A stretch of DNA of 64,000 nt, taken from positions 434,001 to 498,000 of the forward strand of contig NZ_FQWQ01000006.1 in assembly GCF_900129725.1 (NCBI RefSeq), written 5' to 3'. Positions 43,998-53,501 of the stretch are shown piece by piece. The translations under genes and the position numbers were made by a program. The DNA comes from Chryseolinea serpens. Its GTDB lineage: Bacteria > Bacteroidota > Bacteroidia > Cytophagales > Cyclobacteriaceae. The notes beneath the pieces were generated by a model. It made no database searches and was not told the DNA's origin. It saw only the letters and a program-made list of their open reading frames with translations. The number at the start of each line of letters is the position of its first letter. Position 1 is the stretch's first letter.

Positions 43998-44885
43998 ATG
44001 CTATCAGAAGTGCCATCGGAGGTTCAACAGGCCGTGAGCGCCTTTCTGCAAACCACGACGCCTTCTGTAGTGTTGAAAGATTTTTCGTTTGTGAGTGGAG
44101 GCTGCATCAACAGCGCCGGCCGATTGAAGACTACCGCTGGCGACTTCTTCCTAAAATGGAATCTTGCGGACAAATATCCCCGCATGTTTGAAAGTGAACG
44201 CAAGGGGTTGCAGCACCTTCGCCAGCCGTCGGTGATCGACATCCCGGAAGTATTCACCGCCGGACAGGCAGGCACCTTTCAATTCATCCTGATGGAGCTC
44301 ATCGCCAAAGCCCCCGTTGCAAAACGCTATTGGGAGATGCTGGGCGAAAGGCTGGCACAATTGCATCGCGTAACGGCAGCCCGGTTTGGGCTGGACCACG
44401 ACAATTATATCGGCTCCCTTCCGCAAAGCAATGCACAACACGATACCTGGATCGAGTTCTTTATCCACGAACGACTGGCTCCCCAATTGCAGCTTGCCTG
44501 CAATACCCGTCGCATAGACCCACCGTGGCTCCGGGCCTTTGAAAACCTTTACCCCAAACTTCGCTCCATGCTTCCCGATGAAAAGCCTGCGCTGCTACAC
44601 GGCGATCTCTGGAGTGGCAATCTCATGGTGAATGAAAAGGGGGAACCGTGCCTGGTCGATCCCGCAGTATATTTCGGTCACCGCGAAATGGAATGGGCCA
44701 TGACAAAACTTTTCGGGGGTTTTTATGAAGTGTTCTATTCATCCTATCACCTGGCTTATCCCCTGCAACCTGGCTACGACGATCGCGAAGATCTTTACAC
44801 GCTCTATCCGTTGCTCGTGCACCTCAATTTGTTTGGTGCATCGTATAAGCTGTCGTTGGATAGCATCCTGAGAAAATATAGCTGA
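43998..44885 (+). CDS. Fructosamine kinase family protein
   Basis: A 295-residue protein-kinase-fold (APH-like) enzyme. LLHGDLWSGNLMVNEKGEPCLVDPAVYFGHREMEWAMTKLFGGF carries the catalytic Asp (HGDLWSGN) and metal-binding Asp (VDPA). FKDLH-type glycine loops are weak at the N-terminus. Such proteins phosphorylate fructosamines on glycated proteins for deglycation. It is coupled by five bases to the FecA-like receptor, an odd pair. Convergent with ypdA. Confidence 0.91.
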   Translation: MLSEVPSEVQQAVSAFLQTTTPSVVLKDFSFVSGGCINSAGRLKTTAGDFFLKWNLADKYPRMFESERKGLQHLRQPSVIDIPEVFTAGQAGTFQFILMELIAKAPVAKRYWEMLGERLAQLHRVTAARFGLDHDNYIGSLPQSNAQHDTWIEFFIHERLAPQLQLACNTRRIDPPWLRAFENLYPKLRSMLPDEKPALLHGDLWSGNLMVNEKGEPCLVDPAVYFGHREMEWAMTKLFGGFYEVFYSSYHLAYPLQPGYDDREDLYTLYPLLVHLNLFGASYKLSLDSILRKYS

Positions 44886-44897
44886 TGGAACTGCGCC

Positions 44898-45881
44898 TTA
44901 AGGGCGGACAAGTTTTTTCTTCAGTGCATCCACGATCATCACGGCGTGCACGCGGCTGTTTTCGATAAACCATTTGTTTGTTTTTAAACCACCCACCATC
45001 ACGCCGGCCAGATAAAGATTTTCAACATTGGTTTCCATGGTCTGCTCGTCGTAAACTGGCGTGTGAAAGGCATCGTCGTGGAACGTGATGCCACATGCGC
45101 GCATGAACGCGAACGGAGGCTGGTAGCCGGTCATGGCCAAGACGAAATCATTCTCCAGTGTTTTTTCACCCTGTGGGGTTTTGATGACCACATTCGTGGG
45201 ATTGATCCGCAGCACGTCGGATTCAAAGTAGGCCGTGATGGAGCCCTCGGCGATCCGGTTTTCGATGTCCGGCCTCACCCAATACTTCACGCTTTCGCGG
45301 ATGGTTTTCTCGCGGATCACCATGGTGACCTCTGCGCCCTTGCGAAAGGTTTCCAACGCCACATCCACTGCCGAGTTGGCCGCGCCAACGACCACGATCT
45401 TCTGCGCGTAGTACGGGTGTGGCTCGTCGTAGTAGTGTTTCACTTTTGGCAAGTCTTCGCCGGGAACATTCAACAAATAGGGCAGGTCATAAAATCCCAG
45501 CGCCAGGATCACCGCCGCGCTCCGATAACTTCCTTTGGAGGTGACCACCTCGTGCACCCCTTGCTGATTTTGAATAGACACCACCGGCTCATATAAATTG
45601 ACATGCAACTTCCATGTTGACGCCACCCGGCGGTAATATTCCAGCGCTTCCGAGCGAACGGGCTTGGGTCCGTGCGAGACAAAGGGCACTTCGCCGATCT
45701 CCAGCCGGTCGGACGTCGAGAAAAAGGTCATGTTCAGCGGATAGTGATAAAGCGAGTTGACCAGACAGCCTTTTTCCAAAATGCAATAGCGCAATCCTGC
45801 CTTCGCCGCTTCAATGCCACACGCCAGGCCGATGGGGCCGGCGCCAATAATAATAAGATCGTATTCGGATTTTGAATTCAT
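44898..45881 (-). CDS. ypdA: YpdA-type bacillithiol-disulfide reductase-like flavoprotein
   Basis: A 327-residue FAD/NADPH flavoenzyme. FAD motif DLIIIGAGPIGLACGIEAAKAG, then VVVGAANSAVDVALETFRKGAEVTMV as NADPH motif and LYLAGVMVGGLKTNKWFIENSRVHA. These match YpdA (Bdr), which reduces bacillithiol disulfide. Its presence implies bacillithiol use, but no bshA/B/C is in the window. It is convergent with the fructosamine-kinase gene and divergent from the ABC permease. Confidence 0.92.
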   Translation of the reverse strand: MNSKSEYDLIIIGAGPIGLACGIEAAKAGLRYCILEKGCLVNSLYHYPLNMTFFSTSDRLEIGEVPFVSHGPKPVRSEALEYYRRVASTWKLHVNLYEPVVSIQNQQGVHEVVTSKGSYRSAAVILALGFYDLPYLLNVPGEDLPKVKHYYDEPHPYYAQKIVVVGAANSAVDVALETFRKGAEVTMVIREKTIRESVKYWVRPDIENRIAEGSITAYFESDVLRINPTNVVIKTPQGEKTLENDFVLAMTGYQPPFAFMRACGITFHDDAFHTPVYDEQTMETNVENLYLAGVMVGGLKTNKWFIENSRVHAVMIVDALKKKLVRP

Positions 45882-45954
45882 GAATAATTGCTAATTTTAA
45901 TATATCGGCTATGATCTGACCCCTGATTAGCTCTCACCTTTAAAGTGACATCGC

Positions 45955-48357
45955 GTGTTCCGTAACAATTTCAGGGTGGCTTTTCGAAGCTTACTCAAAA
46001 ATAAGGTTTATTCGCTCATCAACATCGCCGGACTTTCTATCGGCATGGCGGTGTTTGTGCTCATCCTCCTCTACATCCAACACGAGCGCACCTTCGACCA
46101 GTTCCATACCCACAAAGATCGCATCTACCGGATCCAGCAAGATCGCTTCAATCGCGGGGAGCGCACGTTGCATTCGGTAACGGGCTGCTATGCGGCGGGC
46201 CCTGCCATAAAGGCATCCTTCCCTGAAGTGGTCGACTATGTGGCCCTGCACAAAGTGGAACCGATTATCGCCTACAAAGGCGAAGGCTTCAAAGAAGAGA
46301 ACACTTGCTTTGCCACCGATAAATTTTTCAAATATTTCTCATTCCGCCTGCTAAAAGGCGTCGACACCCTCGTCCTCAAAGAGCCCCACACGGCCGTGGT
46401 GTCGCGCTCGTTTGCCAATCGCGTCTTTAAAAACGAAGACCCCATAGGCAAGACGTTGAGCTTTCGCGGAACCTACGACTTCGATGTGACCGGTGTGTTT
46501 GAGGACATGCCCGAGAACTCGCACATGAAGTTCGACCTCATGATCTCCTATCCCACTTTGGAGAAACATCCCTACAAGGGCGTGCTCGATCTGCCCTGGC
46601 AATACGACGGCATCATGACCTACCTCGTGTTGCGCGACGATGCCAATGCCGCCGAACTGGAAGCCAAGTTCCCCGACTTCATCATGGCCAACACCGGCAC
46701 CTGGCTGGAAGAAACCGACCAGAAGATGACCTGGCAACTTCAGCCGCTCACCAGCATACACCTGTATTCGGATTTCGATCACGAGTTGGGGCAAAACGGA
46801 GACTATCACAACATTGAATACCTCACCGTGGTGGCCATTTTTATTTTGGTGATCGCCTGGTTCAACTACATCAGCCTGGCCACGGCCAAATCGCTGGAGC
46901 GCGCCAAGGAAGTGGGCATTCGAAAAGTGCTGGGGAGCTACCGGATCCAACTGGTGGGACAATTTTTATTGGAGTCCATTTTTCTGAACCTGGCTGCTGG
47001 AGTGCTGGCGTGTTTTATTGTTTATGCCATGCTGCCCACGTTCAACAACCTCATGAGTACGCACGTGACGCTGTCGCTGCTGCGCCCGGAGTTTTGGTGG
47101 ATCATGGCCGGCATTCTTTTTGGTGGCAGCCTGGCGTCGGGAATGTATCCAGCTTTTTTTCTCAGCACCTTCAAACCGTCGCTTATCCTGAACGGAAACT
47201 TCACCACGTCGAGCACAGGACGGTGGGTGCGCCGGGGCATGGTGATGATCCCCTTCATTACGGCTATCATTCTCGTGAGCTGTTTGTATATTATCTTTAG
47301 TCAGATCAGTTTTTTACGCAAACAGCGGTTGGGATTTGACGTGACCCAGCGGTTGGTGATCCGCGATTCGGAGATCTACGACTCGCTGGCAGACCAACGC
47401 ATCGCCACCTATAAAAATGAGATGATGCGCATTCCGGGCGTGAAGGCCAACACCTTTTTGAACGTGGTGCCCGGCGATCACATTCTCTATTCTGCCAACG
47501 GCGTGCGCCGGATCAAAGACGACGACACCAAGTCGTATCAGTACCAGCGCTTGTGGGTGGATGAAAATTTTGTGGACGTGCTCGATCTTCGATTGCTTGC
47601 CGGCCGGAACTTCACCCAGAAGAGCATTCCACGCAAAACGCTTTTTGTAAATGAAAAAGCCCTGTCCACACTGGGCTTCGAAAAACCGGAGGATGCCATC
47701 GATGAGAAAATCCTTTTTATGGACGACACGGCCACCATCATCGGCGTGGTGAACGATTTTCACCATGAGTCGCCGCGCGACCCGATCCTCCCCGTCATCT
47801 ATGCCTATCGACCCGAAGGCGGATTGTTCTATCTCATCAAGATCGAAACCGCCCAGGCCCAGCCGGTGGTGCAAAAATTGGAAGCGCTTTTCAAACAGGT
47901 TTTTCCCGGCCAGCCGTTCAGCTATTATTTTCTGGATGAAAAATATAACCGGCAATACAAACGTGACATACAATTCGGTGAGCTGATCGGATTTTTCTCC
48001 ACGCTGCTGGTACTGGTCACCGCCCTGGGGCTCTTTGGATTATCGGCCTACATGGCGTCAGTCCGCACCCGCGAGATTGGCATCCGCAAAGTGTTGGGAG
48101 CAACCGAGAAGGGCATTGTGCTGCTGCTTTGTCGTGAATACCTGATCCTGATTTTTTTGGCCACCTGCATTGCCGTGCCCACGGCATGGTATGCAATGGA
48201 CAATTGGCTCAACAATTTTGCGGTGAAAGTGGAGATCAACATTTGGATGTTTGCGCTCCCCACTTTATTGCTGTTGCTCATCACGCTCTTGACCATCAGT
48301 TTCCAAACCCTGCGGGCCGCCTTGTCGAACCCGGTGGATGCGTTGCGTCACGAATAG
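45955..48357 (+). CDS. ABC transporter permease, FtsX/MacB-like
   Basis: An 800-residue protein with GTG start. Two MacB-PCD/FtsX halves: N-terminal FRNNFRVAFRSLLKNKVYSLINIAGLSIGMAVFVLILLYIQHERTFDQFH, then a middle FtsX block with KSLERAKEVGIRKVLGSYRIQLVGQFLLESIFL, and a second FtsX with ASVRTREIGIRKVLGATEKGIVLLLCREYLILIF. These arrange two four-helix FtsX blocks. Bacteroidota have many such stand-alone genes; no ATP-binding partner is adjacent. A MacB-type lipoprotein or signal transport role is likely. Confidence 0.9.
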   Translation: MFRNNFRVAFRSLLKNKVYSLINIAGLSIGMAVFVLILLYIQHERTFDQFHTHKDRIYRIQQDRFNRGERTLHSVTGCYAAGPAIKASFPEVVDYVALHKVEPIIAYKGEGFKEENTCFATDKFFKYFSFRLLKGVDTLVLKEPHTAVVSRSFANRVFKNEDPIGKTLSFRGTYDFDVTGVFEDMPENSHMKFDLMISYPTLEKHPYKGVLDLPWQYDGIMTYLVLRDDANAAELEAKFPDFIMANTGTWLEETDQKMTWQLQPLTSIHLYSDFDHELGQNGDYHNIEYLTVVAIFILVIAWFNYISLATAKSLERAKEVGIRKVLGSYRIQLVGQFLLESIFLNLAAGVLACFIVYAMLPTFNNLMSTHVTLSLLRPEFWWIMAGILFGGSLASGMYPAFFLSTFKPSLILNGNFTTSSTGRWVRRGMVMIPFITAIILVSCLYIIFSQISFLRKQRLGFDVTQRLVIRDSEIYDSLADQRIATYKNEMMRIPGVKANTFLNVVPGDHILYSANGVRRIKDDDTKSYQYQRLWVDENFVDVLDLRLLAGRNFTQKSIPRKTLFVNEKALSTLGFEKPEDAIDEKILFMDDTATIIGVVNDFHHESPRDPILPVIYAYRPEGGLFYLIKIETAQAQPVVQKLEALFKQVFPGQPFSYYFLDEKYNRQYKRDIQFGELIGFFSTLLVLVTALGLFGLSAYMASVRTREIGIRKVLGATEKGIVLLLCREYLILIFLATCIAVPTAWYAMDNWLNNFAVKVEINIWMFALPTLLLLLITLLTISFQTLRAALSNPVDALRHE

Positions 48358-48388
48358 AAAATTTGTTTTGCCCGAAATGGGGAAAGTG

Positions 48389-48396
48389 TAGCTTTG
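48389..48396 (+). promoter_or_regulatory. -7 promoter element of the DPP4-like gene
   Basis: TAGCTTTG, a perfect match, 20 bases before the ATG at 48416. The leader would be about 16 bases. Confidence 0.58.
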
Positions 48397-48415
48397 CCGA
48401 AATTTTTTTTAAGCT

Positions 48416-50557
48416 ATGCACCAGCGTTTTGTCCTGATTCTCCTTTTGACGACCTTTTTTACGGGCGCGATTGCGCAAAAACAGATCACCGTAGAAGATT
48501 TTACCACAAAAAACACCTTTGCCGAAAGAACCGTTACGGGCATCAACTGGATGAACGACGGCAAATTCTACTCGACCCTCGAGGGCAATAAGATTGTGAA
48601 ATACAACATCGCCACCGGCCAACCGGTGGAAACCTTGCTGGATGGAAACCAGCTCTCCCCTGCACTGATCATTCAGGAATATAGTTTTAGCGCCGACGAA
48701 CAAAAACTACTCGTACTCAACTCACGCGAAAGCGTTTACCGCCACTCGTTTACGGCGGAATATTATGTCTTTGACCGGGCGGCGAAAACATTAACGCCTT
48801 TGTCCACCCAGGGCCGGCAATCGTATGCCACCTTTTCGCCCGATGGAAAGCGCGTGGCGTTTGTGCGAAAGAACAATGTGTTCTATGTTGACCTGGAGAC
48901 CAAAACAGAAACCCAGGTGACTTCCGATGGTCAGTTCAATTTCATCATCAACGGCACCACCGATTGGGTGTATGAAGAAGAATTTTCGTTTGTGGAAGGC
49001 TTCTACTGGTCGCCCGATGGAAAGAAGCTGGCCTATTATCGCTTCGACGAGTCGGCCGTGAAAGAATATGACATGCAGGTGTGGGGCACGGTCCTCTATC
49101 CGCGCGAATACAAATTCAAATATCCAAAAGCCGGCGAAGCCAATTCATCGGTGGAGGTGTGGATCTATGACCTGGCCAGCCGCCAAAAAGTGAAGGCGGC
49201 CCTTCCGGAGGAAAAGGATTTTTACATTCCCCGCGTCCAATGGACAACTCATCCCAACGTTTTGTCTGTGTCGACCTTGAATCGTCTTCAAAATCATTTC
49301 CAGCTTTTTCATGCCGACGCTACCACCGGTGCGTGCACGCGCGTACTGAATGAGAAGAACGAAACCTATGTGGACCTGGAATTGCTGGACGACCTGATCT
49401 ATCTGCAGAACGGTAAACAATTCATCCGCGCCAGCGAGTCGAGTGGGTTCAAACATTTTTATTTGCACAACCTGGATGGATCGCTCGTGCAACCGATCAC
49501 TACGGGTGCCTATGAGGTCTCCACGGTCGTGGGATGCGATGAAAAAACAAAGACGTTATACTACACGGGCACGGAAGCCTCGCCGCTGCAACGCCAGTTT
49601 TATTCGATATCGTTCGACGGGAAAAAGAAAACAAAACTTTCCGCAGCGTCCGGCACGCACGCGATCAACATGAGTCCCGACTTTCAATTCTATCTCGACT
49701 ATCACAACAGCACGACGCAACCGAACGTGGTGAGCCTGTATCAAACAAAAAAGAACACGCTGGTGAAAGTGTTGGAGAAGAACGAGCGCCTGACGAAAAC
49801 CACCGCGGAGTATACACTGGCACAAAAAGAATTCTTCACCTACAAGACCATAGACGGCACAGAATTGAACGGCATGATGATGAAGCCCGGGAATTTCGAC
49901 GCGTCCAAAAAATATCCCGTCCTGATTTATCAATACAGCGGCCCGGGCTCACAAAATGTGACCGATGCGTTTACGGGCAGCCACTATTATTTCCACCAGT
50001 TACTCACGCAGAAAGGTTACATCGTGGTCGTCATCGACACGCGCGGCACCGGTGGCAGGGGAGAAGCGTTCCGGAAAGTTACCTACAAGCAACTCGGCAA
50101 GCTGGAACTCGAAGATCACATTGCCGGCGCAAAATTTCTTGCAGGGTTGAACTATGTCGATGCCAAACGCATCGGCATTTGGGGGTGGAGCTATGGCGGC
50201 TACATGACTTCGCTGGCCATGACAAAGGGTGGCGACACATTTACGATGGGCATTGCCGTAGCGCCGGTGACCAACTGGCGTTTTTATGACACGGTCTATA
50301 CCGAGCGCTACCTACAAACCCCGGCCCTCAACGCCGCCGGCTATGACGACAACTCTCCGCTGACCTACGCCGCAAATTTGCAAGGGAATTTCCTGCTCGT
50401 TCACGGCACGGGCGACGACAACGTGCATTTTCAAAATTCAGTTGCCTTCGAAAATGCACTGATCAATGCCGGCAAACAATTCCAGTCTTTCTACTATCCT
50501 GACAAGCACCATGGCATCCAGGGCGCGAAGACGCGTCAGGGAGGCAAAAAGGTTTGA
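48416..50557 (+). CDS. DPP4-family S9 peptidase
   Basis: A 713-residue exported (signal ending TGAIAQ) dipeptidyl peptidase IV-type enzyme: an N-terminal eight-bladed propeller (for example SFSADEQKLLVLNS, FSPDGKRVAFVRKNNV, YWSPDGKKLAYYRFDESAVKEY), then the alpha/beta-hydrolase. Triad: Ser592 (GWSYGGYM), Asp667 (HGTGDDNVHFQN), His699 (DKHHGIQG). The DEE-like EEEF segment for the N-terminal amine is seen in WVYEEEFSFVEG. It removes X-Pro or X-Ala dipeptides. The C-terminus ends GAKTRQGGKKV where family members usually carry 12-18 more residues (a helix with ...LYTKMTDF). Confidence 0.93.
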   Translation: MHQRFVLILLLTTFFTGAIAQKQITVEDFTTKNTFAERTVTGINWMNDGKFYSTLEGNKIVKYNIATGQPVETLLDGNQLSPALIIQEYSFSADEQKLLVLNSRESVYRHSFTAEYYVFDRAAKTLTPLSTQGRQSYATFSPDGKRVAFVRKNNVFYVDLETKTETQVTSDGQFNFIINGTTDWVYEEEFSFVEGFYWSPDGKKLAYYRFDESAVKEYDMQVWGTVLYPREYKFKYPKAGEANSSVEVWIYDLASRQKVKAALPEEKDFYIPRVQWTTHPNVLSVSTLNRLQNHFQLFHADATTGACTRVLNEKNETYVDLELLDDLIYLQNGKQFIRASESSGFKHFYLHNLDGSLVQPITTGAYEVSTVVGCDEKTKTLYYTGTEASPLQRQFYSISFDGKKKTKLSAASGTHAINMSPDFQFYLDYHNSTTQPNVVSLYQTKKNTLVKVLEKNERLTKTTAEYTLAQKEFFTYKTIDGTELNGMMMKPGNFDASKKYPVLIYQYSGPGSQNVTDAFTGSHYYFHQLLTQKGYIVVVIDTRGTGGRGEAFRKVTYKQLGKLELEDHIAGAKFLAGLNYVDAKRIGIWGWSYGGYMTSLAMTKGGDTFTMGIAVAPVTNWRFYDTVYTERYLQTPALNAAGYDDNSPLTYAANLQGNFLLVHGTGDDNVHFQNSVAFENALINAGKQFQSFYYPDKHHGIQGAKTRQGGKKV

Positions 50558-50585
50558 AATCCTGTCGTAAATCGCAAATTCACTT

Positions 50586-50593
50586 TACCTTTG
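50586..50593 (+). promoter_or_regulatory. -7 promoter element of gltX
   Basis: TACCTTTG, a perfect match, 27 bases before the ATG at 50620. Confidence 0.58.
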
Positions 50594-50619
50594 CAGTCCG
50601 AAAAAAAGGAAGCTAAGGA

Positions 50620-52158
50620 ATGAGAGACGTTCGCGTAAGATTTGCCCCCAGCCCCACCGGCGCCCTCCATATTGGTGGGGTCAGGACGGCCCTGTATAAT
50701 TATTTGCTGGCCCGCCAGAACAATGGCACCATGATTCTGCGCATCGAAGACACAGATCAGACCCGCTTTGTGCCCGGCGCCGAAGACTATATTTTGAAAT
50801 CGTTGGAATGGGTGGGCATCAAGATCGACGAAGGCGTGGGCGTGGGTGGACCCCATGCGCCGTATCGCCAGTCGGAACGCAAACCCCTATACATGGAACA
50901 CGCATTGCGCCTCATCCAGGAGGGCAATGCCTACTACGCTTTTGATACCGAACAAGAACTGGAAGCCATGCGCGAGCGCCTGAAGGCAGCCGGTGTGGAC
51001 TTGCCCCAATACAACAGCATCACGCGCGCACAAATGCGCAACTCGCTCACCTTGTCGGAAGCCGAAGTGAAGGCGTTGTTACAAGCCAACACGCCCTATG
51101 TGATCCGCCTCAAAGTGCCCCGCAAAGAAGAGGTGCGGCTCAACGACATGATCCGCGGATGGGTGATGGTGCACTCCTCGCAGATCGACGACAAAGTGTT
51201 GATGAAAAGCGACGGCATGCCCACCTATCATCTCGCCAACGTGGTGGACGATTACCTTATGAAAATTTCGCACGTGATCCGCGGAGAAGAATGGCTGCCT
51301 TCGGCACCCCTCCACGTGTTGCTGTACAAATACCTGGGCTGGGAAAAAGAGATGCCTCAATTTGCTCACCTTCCCCTTTTGCTAAAGCCCACAGGCGATG
51401 GCAAGCTGAGCAAACGCGACGCCGACCAGATGGGCTTCCCCATCTTCCCGCTGGATTGGGTTGATCCCAACACCAACGAAAAAGCCTCCGGCTTCCGCGA
51501 GTCAGGCTACCTGCCCGATGCCCTGGTGAACTTCCTGGCCTTCCTCGGTTGGAACCCCGGCACTACGCAAGAACTGTTTTCGATGGACGAGCTCATCAAA
51601 GAATTTACCGTGGAACGCATCGGAAAGGCAGGAGCGAAATTCGACATTCACAAAGCGAAATGGTTCAACCAACAATACCTGCGTGCCAAATCCGACGAAG
51701 CACTGACGGAGTACTTGCACGCCTCTTTGGCCATGGAGGGCATAACTTGCCCGCAGGAAAAGGCACTGAAGATCGTTTCCATTATGAAGGAGCGGGTCAC
51801 GTTCCCGAAAGATTTCTGGGAGCAAGGCAAATTCCTGTTCCTGTCGCCCACAGCGTTTGACGAAACCGTAGCCGCCAAAAAGTGGAACGACGAAGCGGTG
51901 AAAGTGTTGACAGCTTATAAAGAAGAGGTGGCCAAGCTCGCGCAATTTGACGCTGTGATCGCCAAAGCTACACTTGAGCAGGTGACTGCTAGCCTTGGCG
52001 TTGGCACGGGTAAGATCCTGCAAGCCCTGCGACTCTCCATCACGGGCGCTGGCGCCGGACCGGATCTGATGATGATCATGGAGATCATTGGCAAGGATGA
52101 AGTGGTGAAACGGATCGGTTTTGCTTTGGAGCAATTGAAAGTGAAGAGCAGCGTGTAA
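50620..52158 (+). CDS. gltX: Glutamyl-tRNA synthetase GltX
   Basis: A class I synthetase of 512 residues that charges tRNA-Glu. FAPSPTGALHIGGVRTALYNYL holds HIGG at residues 17-20; KLSKR is at residues 262-266. The C-terminal anticodon-binding helices are complete, ending LEQLKVKSS. This length and the GVG-x-GGPHAPYRQSERKPLY stretch fit the Bacteroidota type. No paralogue is nearby. Confidence 0.98.
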   Translation: MRDVRVRFAPSPTGALHIGGVRTALYNYLLARQNNGTMILRIEDTDQTRFVPGAEDYILKSLEWVGIKIDEGVGVGGPHAPYRQSERKPLYMEHALRLIQEGNAYYAFDTEQELEAMRERLKAAGVDLPQYNSITRAQMRNSLTLSEAEVKALLQANTPYVIRLKVPRKEEVRLNDMIRGWVMVHSSQIDDKVLMKSDGMPTYHLANVVDDYLMKISHVIRGEEWLPSAPLHVLLYKYLGWEKEMPQFAHLPLLLKPTGDGKLSKRDADQMGFPIFPLDWVDPNTNEKASGFRESGYLPDALVNFLAFLGWNPGTTQELFSMDELIKEFTVERIGKAGAKFDIHKAKWFNQQYLRAKSDEALTEYLHASLAMEGITCPQEKALKIVSIMKERVTFPKDFWEQGKFLFLSPTAFDETVAAKKWNDEAVKVLTAYKEEVAKLAQFDAVIAKATLEQVTASLGVGTGKILQALRLSITGAGAGPDLMMIMEIIGKDEVVKRIGFALEQLKVKSSV

Positions 52159-52168
52159 ATATTTAACG

Positions 52169-52200
52169 CCTCACCTTCGCTAAAGCTACGGCGAGCAAAG
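52169..52200. repeat. Intergenic palindromic repeat, copy 2
   Basis: A 32-base element with a TTCGCTAAAGCTACGGCGAG core. The complement of copy 1 at 24066-24096 differs by one extra T and one C/A base. It follows the gltX stop and is preceded by TTTAACGC and followed by AAAAGCGCTGAGGCGC, so the flanks also echo each other. Confidence 0.6.
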
Positions 52201-52215
52201 AAAAGCGCTGAGGCG

Positions 52216-52245
52216 CCCTCCTTCGCCGAAGCTACGGCGGGCAAG
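52216..52245. repeat. Intergenic palindromic repeat, copy 3 (degenerate)
   Basis: A 30-base element whose right part, GAAGCTACGGCGGGCAAG, differs from the equivalent part of copy 2 by few bases (TAAAGCTACGGCGAGCAAAG). It lies 15 bases after copy 2 in the same orientation. Confidence 0.5.
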
Positions 52246-52288
52246 CCTTTTTCGTTTTGTCGTGGAGGCCATTTTTAGGGGAATTTGT

Positions 52289-52296
52289 TACCTTTG
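52289..52296 (+). promoter_or_regulatory. -7 promoter element of a 72-residue protein gene (near leaderless)
   Basis: TACCTTTG, perfect match, with only four bases between its last G and the ATG at 52301. The transcript would start at or just before the start codon. Confidence 0.6.
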
Positions 52297-52300
52297 GTCT

Positions 52301-52519
52301 ATGGCCAAGAAAGAAAAGAAACCCACTCCCAAAGCGAAACCGCGCGTGCACAAAGAGCTGCAGGGCCTCGACATCACCATCGACCAGTTTGGTGAGATCA
52401 AGGCGAACATGAACATCGACAAGCTGAACGAGTTCCTCGACAAGAACGTGGATGACAAGAAGCTGGCCGAGCGCGATGATTATGATGAGATGAAGAAGGG
52501 AAAAAAGAAGAAGAAGTAG
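52301..52519 (+). CDS. Small Lys-rich protein of unknown function
   Basis: A 72-residue protein from the ATG at 52301. Ends are Lys-rich (AKKEKKPTPKAKPR and MKKGKKKKK), with a conserved-looking middle LDITIDQFGEIKANMNIDKLNEFLDKNVDDKKL. The basic ends suggest nucleic-acid or ribosome binding, but that is a guess. A perfect -7 element directly before the ATG supports expression. Confidence 0.68.
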   Translation: MAKKEKKPTPKAKPRVHKELQGLDITIDQFGEIKANMNIDKLNEFLDKNVDDKKLAERDDYDEMKKGKKKKK

Positions 52520-52535
52520 ACCATCCCAATCCAGC

Positions 52536-52579
52536 CTCGGGGCCGGCCTTGCGCCAGAAGTTCCCCGGTTTTTTTCATT
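52536..52579 (+). terminator. Possible weak terminator after the 72-residue protein gene
   Basis: CGGGG and CCCCG arms (with an inner GGC/GCC pair and bulges) are followed by a run of seven T. A loose hairpin shape, so only moderately supported. Confidence 0.35.
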
Positions 52580-52719
52580 TCCATCTCCATCCTTACGGGT
52601 TTCCCGGCCTTTGGAATAATTCCCCGTGTATTTTTCGAATGCCGTCGGTAACGTGATGAGGGTATGTTCCGTTTTAGGAAGATAGTCTAGAAACAGGTTT
52701 TAATTTTAATCTATCCCCC

Positions 52720-53493
52720 ATGAAAAAATCACACGAAATTGATTACGAGATCAAAGGCGAGAGCATCCAGATCGTAGAAGTGGAACTCGACCCCAACGAA
52801 ACCGTTATTGCCGAAGCGGGCGCCATGCTCTTTATGGAAGATGGCATCCAGTTCGAAGCCAAGATGGGCGACGGCTCCAATCCCAGCCAGGGGTTGTTCG
52901 ACAAGTTGCTTTCGGCTGGCTCGCGCGTGCTCACGGGCGAGTCGCTCTTCATGACACACTTCACCAACCGCGGGGGTCGCAAAGCAAAAGTGGGCTTTTC
53001 GGCACCCTACCCCGGCACGGTCATCCCTGTAGATCTTTCGCAAAGTCCCAATAACGAACTCATCGTTCAGAAAGACGGCTTCCTCTGTGCGGCCTATGGC
53101 ACGAAATTGTCCATCACCTTCAACCGGAAACTGGGCTCGGGCCTGGTGGGTGGTGAAGGATTTATCCTGCAAAAACTTCAAGGCGACGGCAAAATATTTG
53201 TGCATGCCGGAGGCACCGTGATCGAACGGACGCTCAACAACGAAATGTTGCGTGTAGACACCGGGTGCGTTGTGGCATTCGAGTCGCAGATCGAGTTCGA
53301 CGTACAAACCTCAGGAGGTCTTCGCTCGATGGTGTTTGGAGGTGAAGGCGTTTTCCTGGCCACGCTGCGGGGCACAGGTCGCGTGTGGTTGCAATCCATG
53401 CCCATCCGCAAGCTGGTGCAGGCCCTGGCGCCCTATGGCCGCAACCGCGGAAAAGAAGCGAGCTCATTGCTGGGTGGATTGTTTGAGGAATAA
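52720..53493 (+). CDS. AIM24 / TIGR00266 family protein
   Basis: A 257-residue protein whose beta-sandwich motifs match the AIM24 family: [63 protein letters not shown] and [40 protein letters not shown]. The family is found across bacteria and in yeast mitochondria; the reaction is unknown. The Crp/Fnr gene begins eight bases after the stop. Confidence 0.92.
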   Translation: MKKSHEIDYEIKGESIQIVEVELDPNETVIAEAGAMLFMEDGIQFEAKMGDGSNPSQGLFDKLLSAGSRVLTGESLFMTHFTNRGGRKAKVGFSAPYPGTVIPVDLSQSPNNELIVQKDGFLCAAYGTKLSITFNRKLGSGLVGGEGFILQKLQGDGKIFVHAGGTVIERTLNNEMLRVDTGCVVAFESQIEFDVQTSGGLRSMVFGGEGVFLATLRGTGRVWLQSMPIRKLVQALAPYGRNRGKEASSLLGGLFEE

Positions 53494-53501
53494 GCCTGTC
53501 C

